Below are positions 15,372-22,103 of a DNA stretch of 28,632 nucleotides, one piece after another. The stretch covers positions 1-28,632 of the forward strand of contig CAJXTZ010000028.1 in NCBI GenBank assembly GCA_913061345.1, written 5' to 3'. Within the stretch, counting starts at the first letter, position 1. Each line of letters starts with the position of its first letter. The notes below the pieces were generated by a model. The model had not been told where the DNA came from and searched no databases. It saw nothing but the letters and a program-made list of their open reading frames with translations. The DNA is from an uncultured Erythrobacter sp. (GTDB taxonomy: Bacteria > Pseudomonadota > Alphaproteobacteria > Sphingomonadales > Sphingomonadaceae). A program made the position numbers and the translations under genes.

Positions 15372-15397
15372 AAAAATGGCAGAATTCTGCCATTTTT
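15372..15397. promoter_or_regulatory. Perfect 26 bp palindrome directly upstream of a sigma-54-like promoter
   Basis: The left half is AAAAATGGCAGAA (15372-15384) and the right half 15385-15397 is its exact reverse complement, centred on GAATTC, with no spacer or mismatch. It ends 6 bases before the -24 element. A 26 bp perfect dyad is very unlikely by chance and suggests a binding site for a dimeric or multimeric regulator. It is about 135 bp from the recF start, so it could also affect recF. Confidence 0.85.
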
Positions 15398-15403
15398 CAA
15401 AAT

Positions 15404-15419
15404 TGGCACACCCCGTGCA
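15404..15419 (+). promoter_or_regulatory. Sigma-54 (RpoN) -24/-12 promoter candidate
   Basis: TGGCAC (15404-15409), five bases, GTGCA (15415-15419), against the consensus TGGCAC-N5-TTGCW: one mismatch. The GG (15405-15406) and GC (15417-15418) are separated by the required 10 bases. The predicted start is near 15430, leaving a 43-base leader with a small CGGAA-TGG-TTCCG hairpin (15437-15449) before the first microprotein. Sigma-54 control is also the rule for the enterobacterial psp operon, and a pspC gene lies in this transcript. Confidence 0.72.
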
Positions 15420-15472
15420 GTGTTTGGTGCATGGGACGGAATGGTTCCGATCTAACACAAGAGGGAAACAAA

Positions 15473-15601
15473 ATGACTTTCACCAACGACTTCGCCGCTC
15501 GTATCACTGCTGCTCTTTCGGCTATTATCGTGACCACCACGATCCTCGTCAGCAGCTTTTCCACCCCCGAAGCGAGCATGGTTGCCGGCATTCTCGCCTG
15601 A
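15473..15601 (+). CDS. Microprotein A: 42-residue single-helix peptide, paralogue of microprotein B
   Basis: A 42-residue open frame with a good ribosome site (GAGGG at 15461-15465, 7-base spacing). A short polar start (MTFTNDFAAR) is followed by a hydrophobic helix at about 11-29 (ITAALSAIIVTTTILVSSF), a Pro-containing stretch and the tail VAGILA. The peptide 39 bp downstream has the same architecture: N-D/E-F near the start, LVSSF at the end of the helix, then P, A and VAG-x-LA. Paired conservation at protein level and similar leaders (ACACAA plus a purine-rich ribosome site) argue for a real duplicated gene. It could be a small inner-membrane protein or a signal-like peptide. I recognise no described family. 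Confidence 0.8.
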   Translation: MTFTNDFAARITAALSAIIVTTTILVSSFSTPEASMVAGILA

Positions 15602-15640
15602 CACCACCAACCACCGCCAATCAACACAAAGGAGACTGAA

Positions 15641-15763
15641 ATGACCAATGAATTCCACAACAAGCTGATGGCCGGTTTTGCCGCCGTTGCCGTTACTCTC
15701 ACCATGCTGGTGAGCAGCTTTGCCAACCCCCATGCCACCACCGTAGCAGGTCTGCTGGCATGA
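15641..15763 (+). CDS. Microprotein B: 40-residue single-helix peptide, coupled to pspC
   Basis: A 40-residue frame with a very good ribosome site (AAAGGAG at 15628-15634, 6-base spacing). Residues 1-9 are polar (MTNEFHNKL), 10-27 hydrophobic (MAGFAAVAVTLTMLVSSF), then ANPHATT and the tail VAGLLA. It is a clear paralogue of microprotein A. Its stop overlaps the ATG of the PspC gene (ATGA at 15760-15763), so the two are translationally coupled, implying a joint role at the membrane. By position it takes the place PspB or PspD would have in classical psp operons, but the sequence is not like either. Confidence 0.82.
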   Translation: MTNEFHNKLMAGFAAVAVTLTMLVSSFANPHATTVAGLLA

Positions 15764-15981
15764 GCGATCTCGACCGCAGGAACGACGCTGGGCGCCCGTC
15801 GGGGCAGAAGAAATTCCGCCTCGACCACGCAAACGGCAAGATCGCCGGAGTTTGCGGCGGTATCGCCAGATACTTCGGAATGGACCCGCTGATCGTGCGG
15901 ATCATCTTCGCCGTTGGCGCAGTGGCCGGGTTCGGCACCTTCATCCTCATCTACCTCGCGATCTGGCTGCTGGCAGACTGA
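15760..15981 (+). CDS. pspC: PspC-domain envelope-stress membrane protein, short form
   Basis: A 73-residue protein consisting almost only of a PspC domain: FRLDHANGKIAGVCGGIARYFGMDPLIVRIIF (starting at residue 19) followed by a membrane helix, AVGAVAGFGTFILIYLAIWLLA (51-72). PspC is an inner-membrane sensor of envelope stress in the phage-shock response that binds PspA via PspB; E. coli PspC is about 119 residues with a C-terminal extension absent here. No pspA, pspB or pspF is in the window. It is the third gene of a tight operon with the two microproteins. Confidence 0.92.
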   Translation: MSDLDRRNDAGRPSGQKKFRLDHANGKIAGVCGGIARYFGMDPLIVRIIFAVGAVAGFGTFILIYLAIWLLAD

Positions 15982-15985
15982 CGCC

Positions 15986-16007
15986 GGCGGCCATGTCGCC
16001 TTTTCTT
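15986..16007 (+). terminator. Weak terminator candidate after pspC
   Basis: GGCG (15986-15989) can pair with CGCC (15997-16000), followed by TTTTCTT. It begins 5 bases after the pspC stop. The stem is only four pairs, so it is a weak call. The following ~200 bp up to the tRNA (16008-16205) hold no gene I can support. Confidence 0.4.
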
Positions 16008-16205
16008 CGAAAACTGCCAAGTCTGGCGCTCAACCAATGTGAAATCCAGGCCGCAACGATGAAAGCGGGCAGTATGAACCCGTTCGGGTGCGGCCATCTC
16101 TCGACCGACATAACAAGGTTCTGCATAGCTGACGGCGGATTTGTTTTCGCAAGAGTACCCGCGGCGTTTGCGCTAAAGGCAAATGTCGCTAAACGCGCAT
16201 GCAAC

Positions 16206-16282
16206 GCGCCCATAGCTCAGCTGGATAGAGCACGGGTCTTCTAAACCTGAGGCCGCAGGTTCGAATCCTGCTGGGCGCGCCA
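16206..16282 (+). tRNA. tRNA-Arg (anticodon UCU)
   Basis: A complete cloverleaf. The acceptor stem GCGCCCA (16206-16212) pairs with TGGGCGC (16272-16278), then the discriminator G and an encoded CCA (16280-16282). The D-arm is GCTC...GAGC, the anticodon arm CGGGT-CTTCTAA-ACCTG gives anticodon TCT, and the T-arm GCAGG-TTCGAAT-CCTGC is canonical. It reads AGA codons, which are rare in such GC-rich genomes. tRNA-Arg genes are common integration sites, but no integrase or repeated 3' end was found next to this one. Confidence 0.97.
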
Positions 16283-16387
16283 TTCACCAGCTATTGTTAA
16301 GCGGATCTGGCAGTCGCATGAAGCAGCAGACACCCCTTATCGTTCGCAGTTGGCAAACGCCTTGAGGGTCACTATGATCGCCGGACG

Positions 16388-17197
16388 ATGGGGCCAGGGG
16401 ATATCCGTTCTCGAAACAATGTAACGGTGCACGGCAACGGGCATCCGACGCTGGTGTTCGCCCACGGTTTTGGTTGCGACAAGCACATGTGGGCCGATGT
16501 TGCCGCTAATTTTGAGAATGACTACCGAGTTGTCCTTTTCGATCACGTCGGGGCAGGACAGTCGGACCTTTCCGCCTACGATTCCGGCAAGTACGGTTCG
16601 CTTGATGGCTATGCGCGCGATCTGGTAGAGATCGGCGAAGCGTTGGAACTGCCCGATGCCGTGGTGATCGGACATTCCGTCAGTTCGATGATCGGGGCGC
16701 TTGCTTCGATTGCCCGGCCGGACATGTTCACCCAGATCGTGATGGTGGGGCCGTCACCGTGCTATATCGACGACGAGGAATATACCGGCGGCTTTTCGCG
16801 CCAGCAGATCGACGAGCTTCTCACCTTCCTGGAGGAGAACCACCTGGGCTGGTCCGCCGCGATGGCACCGCAGATTATGGGCAATTCCGAACGCCCGGAA
16901 TTGAGCGAAAGGCTGAACAGGTCGTTCTGCTCCACCGATCCGGACATCGCCCGCGAATTTGCGAAGGTGACGTTTCATTCGGACAATCGGAACGATCTTC
17001 CCATGGTGAAGGCCAGAACCCTGGTTCTGCAATGCCAGCAGGATATCATAGCACCCCAGGCGGTCGGCGAATATGTCAACGCCAATATCCCGAACAGCGA
17101 ATACAGACTTCTGGAAGCAACCGGGCATTGCCCAAACCTGAGTGCACCTGAAGAGGTGACCGAGGCCATTCGTGACTTCCTTCATCCCTCCAGCTGA
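16388..17197 (+). CDS. rsbQ: RsbQ-like alpha/beta hydrolase (KAI2/D14 signalling-hydrolase family)
   Basis: A 269-residue protein very close to Bacillus subtilis RsbQ along its whole length: a glycine-rich start, FAHGFGCDKHMW, VVLFDHVGAGQSDLSAYD, the nucleophile elbow GHSVSS (Ser97), VMVGPSPCY, FCSTDPDIAREFAK, QCQQDIIAP (Asp219) and TGHCPNLS (His247). The triad positions nearly equal those of RsbQ. RsbQ is thought to bind or hydrolyse a small hydrophobic ligand and activate the PAS domain of its partner phosphatase RsbP; plant KAI2 and D14 are relatives. Here the gene overlaps a PAS-domain histidine kinase by 26 bp, so the kinase is the likely partner. The ligand is unknown. Confidence 0.92.
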   Translation: MGPGDIRSRNNVTVHGNGHPTLVFAHGFGCDKHMWADVAANFENDYRVVLFDHVGAGQSDLSAYDSGKYGSLDGYARDLVEIGEALELPDAVVIGHSVSSMIGALASIARPDMFTQIVMVGPSPCYIDDEEYTGGFSRQQIDELLTFLEENHLGWSAAMAPQIMGNSERPELSERLNRSFCSTDPDIAREFAKVTFHSDNRNDLPMVKARTLVLQCQQDIIAPQAVGEYVNANIPNSEYRLLEATGHCPNLSAPEEVTEAIRDFLHPSS

Positions 17198-18293
17198 GGA
17201 TTTCGCGGACCTCTACGACGAAGCGCCTTGCGGTTACGTGTCGATTACACCCGATGCGCGCATTGCGATGGTCAACCTGACACTGGCGTCATGGTTGGAA
17301 TGTCGGCGTGATGATCTGCTGGGCAAGTCAATCCATGAAATACTGTCCTTCGGGGGCAAGATCGCTTTCGAAACCCACATCGCCCCCATGCTGCGCCTAC
17401 AGGGCGAGGCGCACGAACTCGCGCTGGACTTGCAGGTAGGCGATGGTGAGAAGCTGCCCGTTATGGGCACCGCGCGCGAGAAACGCGGCCCCGATAACAA
17501 GCACCTTTTTACGCGGCTGACGCTTTTCAAGGCTGTGGAGCGGCGATCTTTCGAGCGTTCCCTTATCGAGGCGAAAGTCAGGGCGGAGGAAAGGTACAGG
17601 ACAGAGCATGACCAGCTGGAACTGAGAGATCAGTTCATCGCCGTGCTCGGCCATGATCTGCGCAACCCCATCGCTGCGGTCGAAGCAGGTGCAAGGATGC
17701 TCGAAAGAGGCGCTACGCTCGACAGCAGACAGACCATGGTAATCGGGGAGATGCGGGCGAGCCTGGCGCGTGCGAACACGCTGATCGACGATGTACTGGA
17801 TTTCGCCATGGGGCGCCTGGGAACTGGAATTCGGCTGGACTATACTGACAAGGCTCGTTTGAAAGAAACTTTACAGCAGGTCGTTCACGAAACCGAATCT
17901 ATTAATCCGGAAGTCGAGATAGCCTGCAAGCTGGACGGGGTAGGCCCGGTCGATTGCGATCCCGACCGTATCGCCCAGCTTGCGGCAAACCTGTTGTCGA
18001 ACGCGGTGCGCTACGGTGACCGGGCGTCTCCGATCATGATCGAGGGCGCTACCGACGGCGGCCAGTTTTCGCTGTCCGTGGTAAACAGGGGCAAGCCTAT
18101 ACCCCAGGACGCGCGGGAGAAGCTGTTCCAGCCATTCGAAAGGGGGGAACGGTCGAAAACAGACAAGGGTCTTGGTCTCGGGCTCTTCATCGTTAACGAG
18201 ATCGCGCAGGCGCATGGGGGCAAGGTAGAGGTGGAATCCGGTGATCGGGAAACCCGGTTCACTCTGCAGATGCCGGTCAGCGGGCGATCCTGA
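17172..18293 (+). CDS. PAS-domain sensor histidine kinase, probable partner of the RsbQ-like hydrolase
   Basis: A 373-residue soluble kinase without membrane helices. Residues about 13-120 are a PAS domain (DLYDEAPCGYVSI ... LLGKSIHEILSFGGKIAFETHI), 120-152 a coiled-coil linker, 153-213 a HisKA domain with phospho-acceptor His161 in VLGHDLRNPIAA, and 262-370 a HATPase domain with N-box AANLLSNAVRYGD, FERG and GLGLGLFIVNEIAQAHGG. The N-box continues with VVNRGKPIP where other kinases have DxGxG. The 26 bp overlap with the rsbQ-like gene implies coupled translation. In B. subtilis the PAS output is a phosphatase (RsbP); here it is replaced by a kinase. No response regulator is adjacent, so the output is unseen. 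Confidence 0.93.
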   Translation: MTSFIPPAEDFADLYDEAPCGYVSITPDARIAMVNLTLASWLECRRDDLLGKSIHEILSFGGKIAFETHIAPMLRLQGEAHELALDLQVGDGEKLPVMGTAREKRGPDNKHLFTRLTLFKAVERRSFERSLIEAKVRAEERYRTEHDQLELRDQFIAVLGHDLRNPIAAVEAGARMLERGATLDSRQTMVIGEMRASLARANTLIDDVLDFAMGRLGTGIRLDYTDKARLKETLQQVVHETESINPEVEIACKLDGVGPVDCDPDRIAQLAANLLSNAVRYGDRASPIMIEGATDGGQFSLSVVNRGKPIPQDAREKLFQPFERGERSKTDKGLGLGLFIVNEIAQAHGGKVEVESGDRETRFTLQMPVSGRS

Positions 18294-18385
18294 AGGCAGT
18301 CATCAGGCCCAAAACGCCAGGCAGGGTCGGCCAAATGGCAGACCGTGCCGGGCGAATAGTCTGGTAGCGCGGTCTTCAGGAACGC

Positions 18386-19765
18386 CTATGGCGCACCGAC
18401 GAAAATGCTCTTTACGTTGACAAATTCCTTCACGCCGAACCTGCCGTGTTCGCGGCCATAGCCCGAATTCTTGACGCCGCCGAAAGGCATCGACGGGTCC
18501 GCCACGCCGTAGACGTTGACGAAGATCATGCCGGTATCGAAGTGCTTTGAAGCCAGTTCGATCGCGCGCTCTTCATTGGTGGAAAGAATCCCCCCTCCAA
18601 GGCCGTAGCGGCTATCGTTGGCAAGACGCATCGCATCTTCGTCGTCCTTGGCTTTGATGACGGAAGCGACGGGGCCGAAAATCTCGTCATCATAGGCAGG
18701 CTGGCCCGATTTTACGTTGGAAAGCACGGTGGCGGGGTAGAATGCACCTTCGCCATCAGGGATTTCGCCGCCACATTCGATCTTCGCGCCGTTCTTCACG
18801 CTTTTTTCGACCTGCTCGTGTACGGTGTCGCGAAGGTCCTTTCGGGCCATCGGACCAAGATCGGTATCATCATCGTTCGGATTGCCGGTTTTCACACTTT
18901 TGAAACGGGCAACGAACTTTTCGAGAAATGCGTCGTAGACCTTCTCGGTCACAATGAAGCGCTTGCCGTTGATGCAGGTTTCGCCGTTGTTGTACAACCG
19001 GGCCTGCGCACAGACCTCCACTGCGGTGTCGAGGTCTGCATCTTCCAGCACCAGATAGGCATCGTTCGAGCCGAGTTCCAGCACGGTGGGCTTTAGTACC
19101 TTGGCGGCAGCCTTCGCGATGTGTTTGCCCGCCGTGTCGGAACCGGTCAGCGTTACGCCGCGCACCTTTTCGTGTTCGATGATCGCATCCGACGTCTCGT
19201 GATCGATCACCAGCACGGTGAACAAGTCTTTTGGCAGACCGCCCTTCTCGAAAATCTCCGCGATCTTCAGGCCGCTGCCGGTGCAGTTGGAGGCATGCTT
19301 GAGCAGAACACCGTTGCCTGCCATCAAACTGGCGATGGCGTAGCGGATCACCTGGTAGGCCGGGAAATTCCAAGGCTGAATGCCATAGATCACGCCAAGC
19401 GGTGAGTAGGCGACGATACCCCGGCCAGCGTTTGCCGGATCGCGCGGTTCCGAGGCGAGTTCCTTGGGTCCGGTCTGCGCGGTGTAATCACAGATCCCCG
19501 CGCACAGTTCGATTTCGTCGCGGCTATCCTTGATAAGCTTGCCGACCTCGTCGGTCATCAGCTGGGCGAGCTCTTCCTTGTTGTCGCGCAGCGACTGGCC
19601 AATCGCCTTGATGACCTTGGCCCGTTCCTCGGCGGATTTCAGCTTCCACTCATTGAAAGCCTCATGACAGGCATCGACCTTTGCATAGGCGGTGTCCCGG
19701 TCGATCTCCTCATAGGTGTCGAGATTTTTTCCAGTCGTGGGATTGATGGTGGTTATAGCGCTCAT
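18386..19765 (-). CDS. gabD: NAD(P)-dependent succinate-semialdehyde dehydrogenase (Sad/GabD1-like)
   Basis: A 459-residue aldehyde dehydrogenase. It has PWNFP (131-135), the general base Glu230 in VLELGSNDAYLVLEDADLD, and the catalytic Cys264 in NNGETCINGKRF. Length and motifs fit the short SSADH group represented by E. coli Sad (YneI), which oxidises succinate semialdehyde to succinate for GABA or aromatic catabolism. The usual ELGG is ELGS here. Substrate assignment within this group is family-based. AAGGA lies 9-10 bases before the ATG. The start overlaps the stop of a possible 40-residue frame. Confidence 0.9.
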   Translation of the reverse strand: MSAITTINPTTGKNLDTYEEIDRDTAYAKVDACHEAFNEWKLKSAEERAKVIKAIGQSLRDNKEELAQLMTDEVGKLIKDSRDEIELCAGICDYTAQTGPKELASEPRDPANAGRGIVAYSPLGVIYGIQPWNFPAYQVIRYAIASLMAGNGVLLKHASNCTGSGLKIAEIFEKGGLPKDLFTVLVIDHETSDAIIEHEKVRGVTLTGSDTAGKHIAKAAAKVLKPTVLELGSNDAYLVLEDADLDTAVEVCAQARLYNNGETCINGKRFIVTEKVYDAFLEKFVARFKSVKTGNPNDDDTDLGPMARKDLRDTVHEQVEKSVKNGAKIECGGEIPDGEGAFYPATVLSNVKSGQPAYDDEIFGPVASVIKAKDDEDAMRLANDSRYGLGGGILSTNEERAIELASKHFDTGMIFVNVYGVADPSMPFGGVKNSGYGREHGRFGVKEFVNVKSIFVGAP

Positions 19766-19884
19766 CGTGTTGCGTCCTTCGATACATCGGGTTTGTAGAA
19801 AGGACGCTTCAGGGCGCAGTAAGGTCCGCCACAGAGGCCGGATTGGCCCAGACGGGCGGTGACCGGATCGAATGGCCGCGTCAT
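19762..19884 (-). CDS. Possible 40-residue Cys-containing small protein, overlapping the dehydrogenase start
   Basis: A short frame beginning MTRPFDPVTARLGQSG, then LCGGPYCALKRPFYKP with two Cys five apart, ending inside the ATGA shared with the dehydrogenase start. The overlap and GC-rich third positions hint at a real coupled gene. Against it: no ribosome site before the ATG and no family I recognise. A longer start (19983) would add residues of less convincing composition. Treat it as a candidate. Confidence 0.33.
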   Translation of the reverse strand: MTRPFDPVTARLGQSGLCGGPYCALKRPFYKPDVSKDATR

Positions 19885-19995
19885 TGCTGCGTTCGTGTCG
19901 GAGTTTTTAACACATGGCGCGGGCGTGAAGGTTTCGTAAACCATCGTGTCGCGCAGGAAATCGTGGATTGCCGAAACTGGCACGGGCTGTGCAAT

Positions 19996-20016
19996 ACTCT
20001 TGGCATACCCAAGAGT
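19996..20016. terminator. Eight-base-pair hairpin downstream of the SRAP gene
   Basis: ACTCTTGG (19996-20003), 5-base loop, CCAAGAGT (20009-20016). On the plus strand it is followed by TTCTT. On the minus strand, the direction of the SRAP gene ending at 20125, the tail is only TATTGC. It may end minus-strand transcription of the secreted-protein/SRAP operon. The remainder of 19885-20124 shows no supportable gene. Confidence 0.45.
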
Positions 20017-20124
20017 TCTTCGAACGAGGCGGGGCCGATCAAATGGTCCCCAACCAAGTCTCCCGGTCCCGCCTCCCCGAAGAACGCCCTTCCGAAATTG
20101 ACGAGAACGTACCGCCAGCCAGCG

Positions 20125-20742
20125 CTACCGCCTACCCGCCCAGGGTTCATCCGTGCGCGTGACCCGCATTTCGCCGTCATAAGGGTGACATAGCTGCAAG
20201 GCGTCCTCGTAAGAACCGGTAAGCCACTGAGACCAATCGGACTGAGGCACGATAACCGGCATCCTGTCATGCACACGCCGCACATGGATGCAGGCTTCGG
20301 CCATCACCATGGTATAGGCCGCGCCCCATTCGGCACTGTCGCGCCAGAACCCTGCAACTGCCATCAATTCGCTATCGGGCAGGGAGAACCAGGTGCGCGT
20401 CTTCTCCCCCTTCGGACCTTCCGCCTCGGCGAAAGCGGATATGGGAACAAGGCACCGCCTTGCCTTGAAACTGGCGGACCAGAATGGGCTGGAGAGCTTG
20501 TCAGTCCGGGCGTTGTTGATCGGTTTGGGCTTGAGCGGCTGGCCCTTGGCGCCCTTGCGGTTGAGAGGAAAGCCCCAGACCATCTGGATCAGGCTCCCCT
20601 CGGCCAGCACCATGCCTGGATAGCCGGGGTATACTATTTCCGGCGCATTTCCGCCGGGTGCGACAGACATGTCCTGCCCAATCGCATCGAAGAAATGCGC
20701 AACCTCGTCCTGCGATTTCGACATACGATAGAGGTTGCACAC
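20125..20742 (-). CDS. yedK: SRAP-domain abasic-site DNA-protein crosslink protein (YedK/HMCES family)
   Basis: A 205-residue SRAP protein, which covalently caps abasic sites in single-stranded DNA through Cys2. The catalytic set is visible: Cys2 (MCNLYRM), Asn76/77 in NNARTDKL, Glu106 in the loop CLVPISAFAEAEG, and His158 in HDRMPVI. These match YedK positions Cys2, Asn75, Glu105 and His160 closely. The start is a GTG (20742), needed because the initiator Met must be followed by Cys2. It begins 5 bases after the stop of the secreted-protein gene, so the two share a transcript. No clear ribosome site is seen; coupling is likely. Confidence 0.94.
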   Translation of the reverse strand: MCNLYRMSKSQDEVAHFFDAIGQDMSVAPGGNAPEIVYPGYPGMVLAEGSLIQMVWGFPLNRKGAKGQPLKPKPINNARTDKLSSPFWSASFKARRCLVPISAFAEAEGPKGEKTRTWFSLPDSELMAVAGFWRDSAEWGAAYTMVMAEACIHVRRVHDRMPVIVPQSDWSQWLTGSYEDALQLCHPYDGEMRVTRTDEPWAGRR

Positions 20743-20747
20743 CTGGC

Positions 20748-21629
20748 CTAGTAGCCCATTTCGGCAGCAGGCACTGGCGATGCGATCATTCCGCCCGACA
20801 TCGGCCAGATAATGTCGCCCGTCACGACGCCCATGCTCATCGGCAATTGGCTCGAGATGAAGCTGTGGACGGCCGTGGGCGCTGAACCCAGTGCATGTTC
20901 GGTCGCGTAAACCTTCATCGCGAGCTCTGGATCATCGGCATCCCAGGTTATCACTTCGCAGGTATCGGTCACGATCTCCGGGTCACCGATTTGCCCGAAT
21001 TTATCGAAAGCAACCCGGTAATGCTTGCCCAGCGGCACTGCGCTTTCGGCAATCGGACCGTTGAGAACGTAAGCCACCAGAGCGCCGGTTTCGTCCGGGG
21101 GCAGGACAATGGGGATGTAGGAAATCGAATGGTTGCCATCGGGCTCGGCAGCCTCTCCATCAAGACAGTAGCTTGCCGATGGCGAGGCAATGACCGCGCG
21201 CGGCGCGATGTATTTGGCACGGGCCATTTGCTCGGCAATGCCTGACAAAGCGGGCGCCTGGGCGCCATCGTGCAGAGTTTCGGAAAGAATTTGACCTTGC
21301 GCAATCTCGTATTCGGCAAGCGCCACCAGCGGGGCCTGTGCACCTTCGCCGCGCGCGGCCACGATCATGACCATCCAGCCCCCTGGCGTGTCTGACGGGA
21401 AGGCAACAGCACCGCGATAACCATCGCCAAATGCCCCGCCAGTCATCCCGGCGTATTGCCGCTGCGCTACGGCGCTGGCCTGCTGTACGTCAGCCATAAC
21501 ACGCGCGGTCGCCTCCGCCTCACGTGCAGATGCGTTGCGCTCGGCAAGATCGGCAGGCATCGTGTCCTGTGCGAACGCCAAGGTCGGCGCGGTAAGTGCG
21601 AATGCGGCGGCAAACAGAATGCGGATCAT
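20748..21629 (-). CDS. Secreted protein of unknown function
   Basis: A 293-residue protein with a clear signal peptide (MIRILFAAAFALTAPTLAFAQ, cleavage after AFA at residue 20). The mature part starts with an Ala/Glu-rich helix, then a segment rich in beta-strand-like stretches (GGAFGDGYRGAVAFPSD, SYIPIVLPPDETGALVAYVLNG). Two Cys (ASYCLDGE and DTCEVI) could form a periplasmic disulfide. I recognise no named domain. It is first in a two-gene operon with the SRAP protein, though the functional link is not obvious. An inverted repeat containing its ribosome-binding site lies just before the start. Confidence 0.82.
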   Translation of the reverse strand: MIRILFAAAFALTAPTLAFAQDTMPADLAERNASAREAEATARVMADVQQASAVAQRQYAGMTGGAFGDGYRGAVAFPSDTPGGWMVMIVAARGEGAQAPLVALAEYEIAQGQILSETLHDGAQAPALSGIAEQMARAKYIAPRAVIASPSASYCLDGEAAEPDGNHSISYIPIVLPPDETGALVAYVLNGPIAESAVPLGKHYRVAFDKFGQIGDPEIVTDTCEVITWDADDPELAMKVYATEHALGSAPTAVHSFISSQLPMSMGVVTGDIIWPMSGGMIASPVPAAEMGY

Positions 21630-21634
21630 GAATA

Positions 21635-21655
21635 CTCCAGGTAATTCAACTGGAG
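21635..21655 (-). promoter_or_regulatory. Inverted repeat that can hide the ribosome-binding site of the secreted-protein gene
   Basis: On the minus strand CTCCAG, 9 bases, CTGGAG; the second arm contains the GGAG that serves as the Shine-Dalgarno, 5-6 bases before the ATG at 21629. If the 6 bp stem forms in RNA it blocks ribosome access. It could equally be a DNA operator. Confidence 0.5.
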
Positions 21656-21726
21656 GTTAGCCGGGCCTTCCTGAACGAAAACGAACCCGGCCAATCGATA
21701 TTGCACGCGGAAGAACGTGCAGGGGA

Positions 21727-22068
21727 TCAGGACGCTTTTTTGACCTTCTTCTCATCCATCAGCTGCTTAAGCTCACCAGCTTCGAACATTTCCATCATGA
21801 TATCGCTGCCACCAACGAATTCACCCTTCACGTAAAGCTGGGGAATGGTGGGCCACTCGGAATAGGCCTTGATTCCTTGGCGGATTTCCTGATCCTGCAA
21901 CACGTCCACGCTACCAAATTCAACCCCGCAATGATCGAGAATGGAAACCGCGCGGTTAGAAAAGCCGCACTGCGGGAAGAGCGGCGTACCCTTCATGAAC
22001 AGGACGACATCCTTGTCGCCCACGATCTTGGAAATGCGTTCATTGGTTTCGGCGCTATTGTCGCTCAT
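21727..22068 (-). CDS. grxD: Monothiol glutaredoxin, CGFS type (Grx4/GrxD)
   Basis: A 113-residue glutaredoxin that carries and hands over [2Fe-2S] clusters. The active site is FPQCGFSNRAV (one Cys), preceded by the glutathione-binding Lys in VLFMKGTP and followed by WPTIPQLYVKGEFVGGSDIM, all typical of GrxD. A Lys-rich tail ends the protein. ATG 22068 is taken; a GTG pair at 22075-22080 would add MVGP. It follows bolA by 35 bp on the same strand; BolA and CGFS glutaredoxins form a cluster-bridged heterodimer. Confidence 0.96.
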   Translation of the reverse strand: MSDNSAETNERISKIVGDKDVVLFMKGTPLFPQCGFSNRAVSILDHCGVEFGSVDVLQDQEIRQGIKAYSEWPTIPQLYVKGEFVGGSDIMMEMFEAGELKQLMDEKKVKKAS

Positions 22069-22103
22069 CGGTCCCACCACGTCGTTAAGAAAACTGATAA
22101 CCG

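Noticed and set aside
15397..16020. 207-residue minus-strand frame across the microproteins and pspC
   Set aside because: PspC is certain on the plus strand, and the twin peptides have paired similarity and ribosome sites there; the minus frame has none of these.
16206..16282. tRNA-Arg as an attachment site for an integrated element
   Set aside because: No integrase, no direct repeat of the tRNA 3' end and no change in gene style nearby.
21673..21686. GAAC-N6-GAAC, a possible alphaproteobacterial LexA box upstream of the secreted-protein/SRAP operon
   Set aside because: Alphaproteobacterial LexA boxes have GAAC-N7-GAAC (GTTC-N7-GTTC). The spacing here is one base short, so SOS control is not claimed.
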